Source: Dactylis glomerata
Taxonomy: Eukaryota; Streptophyta; Magnoliopsida; Poales; Poaceae
Assembly (NCBI GenBank): GCA_007115705.1
Contig: QXEO01002089.1
Span: forward strand, 1,635,035-1,699,034
Length of the DNA: 64,000 nt
Direction of reading: 5' to 3'
Below are positions 11,245-22,723 of the stretch, one piece after another (positions within the stretch are counted from its first letter, which is position 1; the number at the start of each line of letters is the position of its first letter). Position numbers and translations under genes: made by a program. Below the pieces are notes generated by a model, which searched no databases, had not been told where the DNA came from, and saw nothing but the letters and a program-made list of their open reading frames with translations.

Positions 11245-13777
11245 GCATCGTTGCAAATTACTGCGCCTAGCTCAAAGGCGTTAAAGAAAAGCACTCTTGG
11301 GAGATAACCCAATGTTTTATTTTCAGTACTTTTTCTTTTATTTGAGTCTTGGAAGTTATTACTACTGTAATAACCGCATCTTATCCTTTTTATTTCGTTG
11401 TTGTGCCAAGAGAAGCCTCTAATTTGAGTGAGGTTAGATTTGGGGATGTTGCTGTCCTGAAACAGGTTTCGGTGCTGCACCGTAAAAATTCGTGAAAATT
11501 CTCTGTATATCTTTTTGACCTGCGATTTCTTGTGCATATGCCCCAGGTTATATCCAAACTTTCATTAGTTGAACACTTTTTTATTTGAGCAACAGAAAAC
11601 ACCTTAAAAATTCGACCTTTGTCAGCTGTTCTGTTTTGACAGATTTCTGCCAATATTTGTGTTTGCCGCTTTATCGCTTTCTTTTGAGTTCTTTTGATCA
11701 TAGAACTTGTGGGGAAGTTGCTACAGTAGTATGTGCTATATATGTGGTGGTTTTGGGTTGAAACCTGAAGCAAAAAGAGGTTGATTATATGTTATGCTTA
11801 CACTAATGTTGCTAATAGAATTGTGTTTAGTTTTGTATGAAGGAAGTTTTCAAGTGTAGGGATTGTAGAATGATGAGTTGAGATGAAGAATGGACAAAAG
11901 ATCAAGCTTGGGGATGCCCATGCATCACCCCAAGAAATATCCAAGAAGAACAAGCGTCAAAGCTTGGGGACGCCCCGAGGCACCCCCTTCTTCATCGGCA
12001 AAAATCAGGTCACCTTTCAAGACACTATATTTTTATTGCTTCATGCACTATGCTTTTTTCTTGGAGCGTCAGTTGTTTTAGTTTTCAGTATTAGTTTAGT
12101 TTAGTTTGCTGCAATAAATGGTTAGATCACATCATGTTTCTTTTGGAGGAGATGAACCCGTTTTTCATTGCCAAGAACACTCTAGTTTTCACTCTTATCG
12201 TTCAACGAGTGTTCTCTTTTTCTGCTACTGCGTTTAGCTTGCATTTTTCGCCTTGATTTTTGTTCAGATCTTGTTTTATCTTTGAATTAAGGTGTATTTT
12301 GACCTCTGGTCCATGTTGGTTTTCCTCAAAAGAGTTTCCTCAAAAAGGTTTTAATGGTGTTGGAAAAGAGAAAAAGCTTTATGCAAAAAAGTGGTACAAA
12401 AAGGAGCTTGTTTAGACTGCGGCTTAGGCTTTTACATGTCGTGCTTGATGTCTTTTTGATAGTTTGCTTAGTGGTTTTGCTGTAGCATGACTTGTCTCAA
12501 ATAACTGAGATTGCTTAATGAGCCTTTGAAAAAATCATGCGTTGTTTATATCGTTTGGAAGCATTATTTTGGTTTTTTCCTTGATGCTTTATTTGGGTTG
12601 ACTTGGCGCATGCTCACACATGTTAGACTCTTCCAAAGTCGCCAATAGCCTCTATGATCATTTAGTTTTTGACTTTTGATGCCATCTTTTGCTTCTTTTA
12701 ATGTTGCTTTGTCGCTTTGCATGATTATGGCCGTTATTGCTCTCTTGGTTGGTCGCTCCCAGTCTTTTGCTAGTCCTCATTTTGTACTGAGTATGAGCTC
12801 TACTCGTGCATCCAACTCCTAAAAACCAAGTTTGCCATTGTGTCCACTAAAAGTTCCTATGCATGGTATTTGTAAGCCATTCCAAAGTAAATTTTCATGT
12901 GCTACCTTTCAAAAACCTTCAAAACACTTCTCGTTTTGTGACACTGTTTTCAGCTCATGGGGACGTAGTGGTCGGATTTGCTATCTTCCATATTGCTTAT
13001 TCCAAAAAAAAAGAGAAAAAAGAAAGAAAAAAGGCACTCCTCCATGGTATGTGAATGTTGGTGGGCACCCGATGGAATCGGTTAGCCATGGTTTGTGAAA
13101 GGAAAAAAGGTGGGGAGGAGTGCCAAGCTTTATAAAAGAGCACAAAAGTGCCAATCTCTCTCTCAAAAACTTGCTTCATTTTTGTATGGAAGATAGTAAG
13201 AACCCCATTGCCAGTCGTTGACAAAGACAACCACCTCTGAAAAGCTCTAGCACATGTTTAATCACTGCTTCCCTCTGCGAAGGGCCTTTCTTTTACTTTT
13301 ATGTTGAGTCTTCATCTTCTACCTTTATGCACCATCTAAGAGAGCATAGTTGTCATTCTGAGTATAATGTGCATTGTCCCAAAGTTTTCATTGATTGATT
13401 CATATTGTTGGTTTCACTTGTTCTCAAATTATTTGTATCTAGTCGTCCTCTTAAACTTGAAGGTGTCCTATGCATTTATGTTTTGCTCTCCATGAGGGAC
13501 AAGCTGAAAACCATTTGTATGTTTTTCCTTATGATTTGAACACACGTTTGACTTTCATTGTTTCATTTTCATGATCTTTTGTTTGTGTTCATTTTCATGT
13601 TATAACATGGTTGCTAAGTTTTTATTGTCAAAGATTATATCTTTCATGCCCATGTTTTAAGTTCTTTGATCTCAGCACTCAATGCTTTACCTATATGATC
13701 AAGATTGTGATGGTGCATGTCACCTCAACAATTATTTCTTTCGTTATCACTTACCTACTCGAGGACGAGCAGGAGTT
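11245..13777 (+). other. E1 3' internal non-coding region
   Basis: About 2.5 kb with no coding potential. It contains two internal copies of the polypurine-tract motif AAGCTTGGGGA (11904-11917 and 11960-11970). A module at about 12830-13330 recurs in E2 (about 18040-18545, reverse) and in diverged form in E4 (about 39280-39900, reverse). Its conservation across elements suggests a cis role, which is inference. Confidence 0.7.
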
Positions 13778-13791
13778 AAGCTTGGGGATGC
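13778..13791 (+). other. E1 polypurine tract
   Basis: AAGCTTGGGGATGC, directly before the 3' LTR. It is the expected primer site for plus-strand synthesis. Confidence 0.7.
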
Positions 13792-15333
13792 TGATACGTC
13801 TCAAACGTATCTATAATTTTTGATGCTCCATGCTTGTTTTTACACCATTTGCCTAATGTTTCGTTACACTTCATGGCATTTTTATGCGATTTCTGGAACT
13901 AACCTATTGACAAGATGCCACAGTGCCAGTTCCCTATTTTCTGCTGTTTTTGTGTTTTAGAAAAGCTACACAGGAAATATTCTCGGAATTGGACAAAACA
14001 AGTTCCAGAAGTCTTATTTTTCCCGGAAGCTTCCCGAAGACCGAAAGAGAGACGGAGGGGGGCCAGAGGCCGCCCTCACACATAGGTGGCGCCGCCCAGG
14101 CCCTGGCCGCGCCACCCAGGTGTGAGGAGCCCCTGGCTGCCCCCTGACGATGCCCCTTCGCCTATATAAAGCCTCGGGACGGAAAACCCTAGGGGAGTCG
14201 ACAATTTTCCAGAAAGAGTTCCGCAGCTCCGCCGCCACCGCCGACAAATTTCGGGGGATAGAAGTCTCTGTTCCGACACCCTGCCGGGACGGGGAAGTGC
14301 CCCCGAAGCCATCTCCATCGGTCTCCATCGCCGTCTCCGCCGTCTCCATCGACCTCACCGCCATCTCCATCAACCTTGCTGTCTCCTATGATGAGGAGGG
14401 AGTAGTTCATCCCCGGGGCTGAGGGCTCTACCGGTAGCTATGTGGTTCACCTCTCTCTCCCATGATGTGATCTTTATGTGATCATAAGCTTTGTATCATG
14501 TTGAACAAGTAGATGTTATTATTCAGATATTATGTGTACTCTAGTGGTGTTATTAAAGTAATCTATTCCTCCTGCCATGGTGTAACGGTGACAGTGCGTG
14601 CATCATGGTGGTACTTGGTCTAGGCTACGATTGTGATCTCTTATGGATTATGAGAATAATTATCGCTATGATAGTATTGAAGTGATCTTTTCCTCCTTTC
14701 ATGGTGTAATGTTGACAGTGTGTGCACCGTGTTAGTACTTGGTCTAAGTTGCAATAATATCTATCTTGAGTTGTGCTTTGATTTGGATATCTCTATGAGT
14801 GGTGTTTGTCAAGTACTTGATGAACTTTGAGGAGTGCTTCGTAGCCCTACGCAATGATTAGTGTTATTCAATAGGAGAGTAATTCAGAGTACCATAGTGA
14901 AGAGAAGTTGTTTATTTGTTCAATTATGTTATATTGTTGGGAGTGTGTCCACTAGTGAAAGTATGATCCCTAGGCCTTGTTTCCAAGCATTGCACACCGT
15001 TTTCTTGCTGTTTTGTTACATGTTTGCTCGCATCGATATTTATTTTAGACCACGTTTGCTACTTATAATCATCACTACCGCTTGTATTTCACTATCTCTT
15101 CGATGAACTAGTGCACCTATACATCTGACAAGTGTATTGGGTGTGTTGGGGACACAAGAGACTTTCTATATCATAATTGTAGGGTTGTTTGAGAGGGATA
15201 GCTTTGACCTCTTCCTCCCTGAGTTCGATAAACCTTGGGTGATACACTTAAGGGAAACTTGCTGCTGTTCTACAAACCTCTGCACTTGGAGGCCCAACAC
15301 TGTCTACAAGAACAGACGCGTGCGTAGACATCA
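13792..15333 (+). repeat. E1 3' LTR
   Basis: A 1542-bp copy of the 5' LTR with the same ends and TATA box (14163-14170). It is followed by the target duplication AGGAG at 15334-15338. Confidence 0.92.
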
Positions 15334-15338
15334 AGGAG

Positions 15339-15689
15339 GCCATGGTTTGTGTTGACATCTTCTCGACAGGGGGGCAGGGCTGCCGGTTTCTGGTGACAGA
15401 AAATCCAGGGCGGACTCTAGGGCGGTGACCCCGGCCGGGCAGGTGGTGTACGGTGCTCCGCGCCTCGACGTACTTCCTACCGTGGCAACGATATCCTGCA
15501 CTCGAGTGGCGGCCCGACCTGTAGCAGGCGACAGGGACGATCTCGAGGCTGTGGATCCGACGGCGCGGCTGGACTTGATAGTGTCCGGTGAGTCCCTGCC
15601 TCCTCTCCCTCCCGTATTGGTGTCGGTTACCTTGTTGGTGGATATGTGGATTGGGGTGGCCACTTCCTACGTTGGAGGTGGTCGGCCAG
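15339..15689 (+). mobile_element. LINE-like GC-rich sequence, middle piece
   Basis: GC-rich sequence between E1 and E3 that continues the left piece ending at 7036. No convincing protein is encoded. The E3 target site (GCCAG at 15685-15689, compared with GCCGG at 51305-51309) ends it. Confidence 0.5.
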
Positions 15690-16015
15690 TGACAAGGGTA
15701 TAAATAATAGAGCCTGTTACTTGAGTACTCCTAAAGCCCGTTAAGCTAGGCCCAAATGTAATCCTAGTCGAAATACGAGTTCATGTCGTATACCGATGTT
15801 GTAATATGTATCGGACCCCTCCCATTCCTTGAGACCTAGCCACCTATATATAGGGGCCAGGAGAGGATGGTGAGGGACAGATTGAAAGCAAGCCAAGTGA
15901 ACCACCACGTTTACTTTCGATACACACCTTGTTTGACTGATTTTACCTTCGAGTTCATCCGACGTCCTACTCCCCCGATCCTAAGTCCTTCATTCAGGAC
16001 ATTTGTCGAGTTAAC
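15690..16015 (+). repeat. E3 5' LTR, main part
   Basis: Starts TGACAAGGGTATAAATAATA and contains CACCTATATATAGGGGCC, a TATA box near 15842-15855. The last 8 bp (CCTCGTCA) lie at 22679-22686 beyond E2. The E2 target duplication TTAAC is 16011-16015 and 22674-22678. Confidence 0.9.
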
Positions 16016-17559
16016 TGATGTCTACGCACTTCTATTCTCGTAGACACTTGTTGGGCCTCCAAGTGCAGAGGTTTGTAGAACAGCAGCAAGTTTCCCTTAA
16101 GTGGATCACCCAAGGTTTATCGAACTCAGGGAGGTTAGAGGTCAAAGCTATCCCTCTCAAGCAACCCTGCAATTACGATACAGAAAGTCTCTTGTGTCCC
16201 CAACACACCCAATACACTTGTCAGATGTATAGGTGCACTAGTTCGGCGAAGAGATAGTGAAACACAAGTAGTAGTGATGATTATAAGTAGCAATCGTGTT
16301 GTGAAATAAATATTGCTGCAAGCAAACAAGTAACAAAACAGCAAGTAAACGGTGTGCAATGCTTGGAAACAAGGCCTAGGGATCATACTTTCACTAGTGG
16401 ACACACTCCCAACAATATAACATGATTGAACAAATAAACAACTTCTCTTCACTATGGTACTCTGAATTACTCTCCTATTGAACAACACTAATCATTGTGT
16501 AGTGGCTACAGAAGCACCCCTTAAAGTTCATCAAGTACTTGACAAACACCACTCATAGAGATATCCAAATCAGATCACAACTCAAGATAGATATTATTGC
16601 AACTTAGACCAAGTACTAACACGGTGCACACACTGTCAACATTACACCATGAAAGGAGGAATAGATCACTTCAATACTATCATAGCGATAATTACTCTCA
16701 TAATCCATAAAAGATCACAATCGTAGCCTAGACCAAGTACCACCATGGTGCACGCACTGTCACCGTTACACCATGGCAGGAGGAATAGATTACTTTAATA
16801 ACACCACTAGAGTACACATAATATCTGAATAATAACATCTACTTGTTCAACATGATACAAAGCTCACGATCACATAAAGATCACATCATGGGAGAGAGAG
16901 GTGAACCACATAGCTACCGGTAGAGCCCTCAGCCCCGGGGATGAACTACTCCCTCCTCATCATAGGAGACAGCAAGGTTGATGGAGATGGCGGTGAGGTC
17001 GATGGAGACGGCGGAGACGGCGATGGAGACCGATGGAGATGGCTCCGGGGGCACTTCCCCGTCCCGGCAGGGTGCTGGAACAGAGACTTCTGTCCCCCGA
17101 AATTCGTCGGTGGCGGCGGCGGAATTGCGGAACTCTTTCTGGAAAATTGCCGACTCCCTTAGGGTTTTTCGTCCCGAGGCTTTATATAGGCGAAGGGGCG
17201 TCGTCAGAGGAGGAGCCAGGCGCCCTCACGCGGGGCCCGCACGGCCAGGCCCCTGGCCGCACCACCCCTGCGTGTGGGGCCCTGGTGGCCCCCCTCCTAC
17301 TCTCCTTCGGATCTCTGGAAGCTTCCGGGTAAAATAAGACTTCAGGAACTTGTTTCGTCCAATTCTGAGAATATTTCCTGTGTATCACTTCTGAAACACA
17401 AAAACAGCAGAAAACAGGGAACTGGCACTGTGGCAACTCGTTAATAGGTTAGTTCCAGAAAATGCATAAAAGTGCCACGAAGTGTAACGAAACAATAGGC
17501 AAATCGTGTAAAAACAAGCATGGAGCATCAAAAATTATGGATACATCGGAGACGTATCA
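16016..17559 (-). repeat. E2 3' LTR
   Basis: Reads TGATGTCTACGCACTTCTAT on the plus strand at its left edge, the reverse complement of the E1 LTR end. Its TATA box appears as TTTATATA near 17181-17188. It is followed inward by the polypurine tract. Confidence 0.92.
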
Positions 17560-17573
17560 GCATCCCCAAGCTT
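17560..17573 (-). other. E2 polypurine tract
   Basis: The plus strand reads GCATCCCCAAGCTT, the complement of the E1 tract, directly next to the 3' LTR. Related copies lie near 19425 and 19480. Confidence 0.65.
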
Positions 17574-20152
17574 AACTCCTGCTCGTCCTCGAGTAGGTAA
17601 GTGATAACAAAAGAAATAATTTTTGAGGTGACATGCACCTACACAACCTTGATCATATATGTAAGCATTTGTGAGCTGGGATCATAAGAACTTAAAACAT
17701 GGGCATGAAGATATAATCTTGACAATAAGAACTTAGCAACCATATTGTAAACATGCAAATGAACACAAACAAAAGATCATGAAAATGAAACAATGAAAGT
17801 CAAACGTGTGTTCAAATCATAAGGAAAAACATACAAATGGTTTTCAGCTTGTCCTTCATGGAGAGCAAAACATAAATGCATATGACACCTTCAAGTTTAA
17901 GAGGGCGACTAGATACAAATAATTTAAGAACAAGTGAAACCATGATCACGAATCAATCAATGAAAACTTTGGGATAATGCACATTATACTCAGAATGACA
18001 ACTATGCTCTCTTAATGGTGCATAAAGGTAGAAGGTGGTGACTCAACATAAAAGTAAAAGAAAGGCCCTTCGCGGAGGGAAGCAGTGATTAAACATGTGC
18101 TAGAGCTTTTTATTTGTAAAACAAAGAGATAAAAATTGGTTTTGAGAGGTGGTTGCTTTTGTCAACGACTGGCAATGGGGTTCTTACTATCTTCCATACA
18201 AAAATGAAGCAAGTTTTTGAGAGAGAGATTAGCACTTTTGTGCTCTTTTATAAAGCTTGGCACTCCTCCCCACCTTTTTTCCTTTCACAAACCATGGCTA
18301 ACCGATTCCATCGGGTGCCCACCAACATTCACTTTCCATGGAGGAGTGTCTTTTTTCTTTCTTTTTTCTCTTTTTTTTTTCTTTTTGGAATAAGACAATA
18401 TGGAAGATAGCAAATCCGACCACTACGTCCCCATGAGCTAAAAACAGTGGCACAAAATGAGAAGTGTTTTGAAGTTTTTTTTTTGAAAGGTAGCACATGA
18501 AAATTTACTTGGAATGGCTTACAAATACCATGCATAGGAGTTTATAGTGGACACAATGGCAAACTTGGTTTTTGGGAGTTGGATGCACGAGTAGAGCTCA
18601 TACTCAGTACAAAATGAGGGCTAGCAAAAGACTGGGAGCGACCAACGAAGAGAGCAATAACGGCCATAATCATGCATAGCGACAAAGCAACATTAAAAGA
18701 AGTATAAGATGGCATCAAAAGTCAAAAACTAAATGATCATAGAGGCTATTGGCGACTTTGTATGAGTCTAACATGTGTGAGCATGCGCCAAGTCAACCCA
18801 AATAAAGCATCAAGGAGAAAACCAAAATAATGCTTCCAAACGATAAAAACAACGCATGATCTTTTCAAAGGCTCATTAAGCAATCTCAGTTATTTGAGAC
18901 AAGTCATGCTACAGCAAAACCACTAAGCATACTATCAAAAAGACATCAAGCATGACATGAAAAAGCCTAAGCCGCAGTCTACACAAGCTCCTTCTTGTAC
19001 CACTATTTTGCACAAAGCTTTTTCTCTTTTCCAACACCATTTGAAATTTTTAAAGACACCTCTTTTGATGAAAACCAATAAAGATCAGAGGCAAAAATAC
19101 ACCTTGATGAAAAGATATGACAAGGTCTGAACACAAATCAAGGCGAAAACGAAAACCAAAAGCAGTAGCAGAAAAAGAGAACACTCGTTGAAACGATAGG
19201 AGTGAAAACTAGAGTGTTCTTGGCAAATGAAAAGCGAGTTTATCTCCTCCAAAAGAAACATGATGTGACCTAACCATTTATTGCAGCAAACAAAACAAAG
19301 TAACTAAGAAAACTAAAATAACTGACGCTCCAAGAAAAACGCATAGTGCATGAAGCAATAAAAATATAGTGTTTTGAAAGGTGACCTGATTTTTGCCGAT
19401 GAAGAAGGGGTGCCTCGGGGGCATCCCCAAGCTTTGACGCTTGTACTTCTTGGATATTTCTTGGGGTGATGCATGGGCATCCCCAAGCTTGAGCTTTTGG
19501 CCATTCTTCAACTCATCTCATCATTCTCCAATCCCTACACTTGAAAACTTCCTTCATACAAAACTAAACACAATTCTATTAGCAACATTAGTGCAAGCAT
19601 AACATATAATCAACCCTCTTTTTGCTTCAGGTTTCAACTCAAAAACCACCACATATATAGAAAATACTACTGTAGCAACCTCCCAAAAAGTTCCGTGATC
19701 AAAAGAACTCAAAAGAAAGCGATAAAGTGGCAAACACAAATATTGGCAGAAATCTGTCAAAACAGAACAGCTGACAAAGGTCGAATTTTTGAGGGGTTTT
19801 CTGTTGCTCAAATCAAAAAGTTTTCAACTAACGAAAGTTTGGATATAACCTGGGGCATATGCACAAGAAATCGCAGGTCCAAAAGATATACAGAGAATTT
19901 TCACGAATTTTTACGGTGCAGCACTGAAAACAGTTTCAGGACAGCAACATCCCCAAATCTTACCTCGCTCAAATTAGAGGCTTCTCTTGGCACAAAAACG
20001 AAATAAAAAGGATAAGGAGTGGTTATTACAGTAGTAATAACTTCCAAGACTCAAATAAAAGAAAAAAAATACTGAAAATAAACATTGGGTTATGTCCCAA
20101 GAGTGCTTTTCTTTAACGCCTTTGAGCTAGGCGCAGTAATTTGCAAAGATGC
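17574..20152 (-). other. E2 3' internal non-coding region
   Basis: Matches the E1 3' non-coding region in reverse, with small indels. No coding frame. Contains the module shared with E1 and E4 at about 18040-18545. Confidence 0.7.
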
Positions 20153-20989
20153 TCATGTGGGCGCCATATAAAAGCTTGAGGCAAAGGCGCCATATAAGAA
20201 CTTGAAGCAATAGAGAGCATCAAAAAGCAAGTATGGAACACATTTAAATCTAAACCACTTCCTATGAAAAATAGTCTTGTAAAGAGACAAGTCATGAAAG
20301 CGCAAAGCAAAAAGCATAGGAAGGCAAAACAAGTACAACTTCAAGAATTGCAACATAAAGAGGGGAAACTCAATATTGTTGAGATCCATCAAACCATGTT
20401 TCCCTCTCTCATAATAACTTTCAGTAGCATCATGAATAGAACTAACAATATAACTATCACATAAAACATCCCTATCATGAGCCACATGCATAAAAGAATT
20501 AATACTCACCACAGGAACAATAGTAGTAGGAGCAAATTCAATAGAATAATTATTCTCATCACCATAATCATCATAAATAGGAGACATATTGTAATCATAA
20601 CTAATTTTCTCCTCAAAAGTAGGTGAACTGAAAATATTATACTCATCATCATAACCATCATAAACTAAAGGTTTAGTATCATCACAAGCTAGAGAGCAAC
20701 TATTTCGCAAAGCATATTCTTCAAACATATCATCATAAGAAGGAACATCACATATGGGAGATAAAATATCATCAGAGCAAACTTTCTCCACTAAAGCTAG
20801 GGAACTAAAAATATCATACTTAACAAAACCAGCTTCCCCAAGCTTAGACTTTTCTATAGCATTAGCATTAACGGTATTCAAAGCATTCGTACTAATAACA
20901 TTGCTATGCGAAATAAGCTCCAAAGGATTTTCAATTTTCTCTTCAAATCTAAAATAAGGAAAAAGACTAAAGAACTCTTTGTTTTCCAA
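20153..20989 (-). CDS. E2 uninterrupted 278-residue fusion ORF lacking the gag domain
   Basis: Starts MENKEFFSLF at 20989, like E1, but after about 85 residues jumps to the C-terminal half (SYDDMFEEYALRNS). Against E1, the missing stretch spans 8972 to 10658, which is 1686 bp or exactly 562 codons, and ATGTT occurs at both breakpoints. The gag domain and CCHC knuckle are lost and none of the three E1 stops remain. The product has an acidic middle and two hydrophobic C-terminal stretches (FPLFMLQFLKLYLFCLPMLF and YLLFDALYCFKFLYG) that could span a membrane. It matches no enzyme. Whether the ORF is selected or open by chance is unknown. Confidence 0.7.
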   Translation of the reverse strand: MENKEFFSLFPYFRFEEKIENPLELISHSNVISTNALNTVNANAIEKSKLGEAGFVKYDIFSSLALVEKVCSDDILSPICDVPSYDDMFEEYALRNSCSLACDDTKPLVYDGYDDEYNIFSSPTFEEKISYDYNMSPIYDDYGDENNYSIEFAPTTIVPVVSINSFMHVAHDRDVLCDSYIVSSIHDATESYYERGKHGLMDLNNIEFPLFMLQFLKLYLFCLPMLFALRFHDLSLYKTIFHRKWFRFKCVPYLLFDALYCFKFLYGAFASSFYMAPT

Positions 20990-21101
20990 TAAGCCTAACT
21001 AGTGAAAATAAAAACAAGAAACAAAAAGATGTAATTGCAGAATCTAAAGGAAATAACTTTGAGCACTCACACAGGAGGATGCGAGTACCTTTTACCTTAC
21101 C

Positions 21102-21119
21102 TATCCGGCAACGGCGCCA
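21102..21119 (-). other. E2 primer-binding site
   Basis: The minus strand reads TGGCGCCGTTGCCGGATA, two bases different from the E1 site, and lies next to the 5' LTR at 21130. Confidence 0.75.
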
Positions 21120-21129
21120 GAAAAGAGCT

Positions 21130-22673
21130 TGATGTCTACGCACTTCTATTCTTGTAGACACTTGTTGGGCCTCCAAGTGCAGAGGTTTGTAGAACAGCAG
21201 CAAGTTTCCCTTAAGTGGATCACCCAAGGTTTATCGAACTCAGGGAGGTTAGAGGTCAAAGCTATCCCTCTCAAGCAGCCCTGCAATTACGATACAGAAA
21301 GTCTCTTGTGTCCCCAACACACCCAATACACTTGTCAGATGTATAGGTGCACTAGTTCGGCGAAGAGATAGTGAAACACAAGTAGTAGTGATGATTATAA
21401 GTAGCAAACGTGTTATGAAATAAATATCGCTGCAAGCAAACAAGTAACAAAACAGCAAGTAAACGGTGTGCAATGCTTGGAAACAAGGCCTAGGGATCAT
21501 ACTTTCACTAGTGGACACACTCCCAACAATATAACATGATTGAACAAATAAACAACTTCTCTTCACTATGGTACTCTGAATTACTCTCCTATTGAACAAC
21601 ACTAATCATTGTGTAGTGGCTACAGAAGCACCCCTTAAAGTTCATCAAGTACTTGACAAACACCACTCATAGAGATATCCAAATCAGATCACAACTCAAG
21701 ATAGATATTATTGCAACTTAGACCAAGTACTAACACGGTGCACACACTGTCAACATTACACCATGAAAGGAGGAATAGATCACTTCAATACTATCATAGC
21801 GATAATTACTCTCATAATCCATAAAAGATCACAATCGTAGCCTAGACCAAGTACCACCATGGTGCACGCACTGTCACCGTTACACCATGGCAGGAGGAAT
21901 AGATTACTTTAATAACACCACTAGAGTACACATAATATCTGAATAATAACATCTACTTGTTCAACATGATACAAAGCTCACGATCACATAAAGATCACAT
22001 CATGGGAGAGAGAGGTGAACCACATAGCTACCGGTAGAGCCCTCAGCCCCGGGGATGAACTACTCCCTCCTCATCATAGGAGACAGCAAGGTTGATGGAG
22101 ATGGCGGTGAGGTCGATGGAGACGGCGGAGACGGCGATGGAGACCGATGGAGATGGCTCCAGGGGCACTTCCCCGTCCCGGCAGGGTACCGGAACAGAGA
22201 CTTCTGTCCCCCGAAATTCGTCGGTGGCGGCGGCGGAACTGCGGAACTCTTTCTGGAAAATTGCCGACTCCCTTAGGGTTTTCCGTCCCGAGGCTTTATA
22301 TAGGCGAAGGGGCATCGTCAGAGGAGGAGCCAGGCGCCCTCACGCGGGACCCACGCGGCCAGGCCCCTGGCCGCGCCACCCCTGCGTGTGGGGCCCTGGT
22401 GGCCCCCCTCCTACTCTCCTTCGGATCTCTGGAAGCTTCCGGGTAAAATAAGACTTCTGGAACTTGTTTCGTCCAATTCCGAAAATATTTCCTGTGTATC
22501 ACTTCTGAAACACAAAAACAGCAGAAAATAGGGAACTGGCACTGTGGCAACTCGTTAATAGGTTAGTTCCGGAAAATGCATAAAAGTGCCACGAAGTGTA
22601 ACGAAACAATAGGCAAATGGTGTAAAAACAAGCATGGAGCATCAAAAATTATGGTTACGTCGGAGACGTATCA
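21130..22673 (-). repeat. E2 5' LTR
   Basis: A 1544-bp copy of the LTR at 16016-17559. Ends GGAGACGTATCA and is followed by TSD TTAAC at 22674-22678. Confidence 0.92.
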
Positions 22674-22678
22674 TTAAC

Positions 22679-22686
22679 CCTCGTCA
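22679..22686 (+). repeat. E3 5' LTR, last 8 bp
   Basis: CCTCGTCA, the end of the E3 LTR displaced by E2. It matches the end of the 3' LTR at 51297-51304. Confidence 0.85.
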
Positions 22687-22688
22687 AT

Positions 22689-22706
22689 TGGCGCCGACCG
22701 TGGGGA
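22689..22706 (+). other. E3 primer-binding site
   Basis: TGGCGCCGACCGTGGGGA, two bases after the end of the 5' LTR. The form is typical of Tat-lineage grass elements. Confidence 0.7.
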
Positions 22707-22723
22707 CCAGGGGCGTTGGAATC

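Larger units (their letters stand above)
7037..15333 (+). mobile_element. E1: non-autonomous Athila-lineage LTR retrotransposon
   Basis: A complete 8297-bp element with LTRs at 7037-8578 and 13792-15333 (1542 bp each, TG...CA ends) and a 5-bp target duplication AGGAG at 7032-7036 and 15334-15338. The primer-binding site is at 8589-8606 and the polypurine tract abuts the 3' LTR. The internal part holds one decayed gag-type frame and about 2.5 kb of non-coding DNA. No protease, reverse transcriptase or integrase is recognisable. About 35 substitutions separate the LTRs by eye (about 2%). The gag resembles that of E4, which places it in the Athila lineage. Family names such as Sabrina or WHAM are possible but not asserted. 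Confidence 0.92.
16016..22673 (-). mobile_element. E2: Athila-type deletion derivative of the E1 family
   Basis: A 6658-bp element in reverse orientation with LTRs at 16016-17559 and 21130-22673 (1544 bp each) and target duplication TTAAC on both sides. It is the same family as E1 but its internal region is about 1.6 kb shorter. A 1686-bp in-frame deletion removes the gag domain and zinc knuckle. About 22 substitutions separate the LTRs by eye (about 1.4%), so it is younger than E1 and E3. Confidence 0.92.

Noticed and set aside
16941..17337. Glycine/aspartate-rich frames (DGDGGEVDGDGGDGDG-type), also at 7434, 14189 and 22055
   Set aside because: They recur in every LTR of the E1/E2 family and come from a GC-rich, CATCTCC-rich leader.
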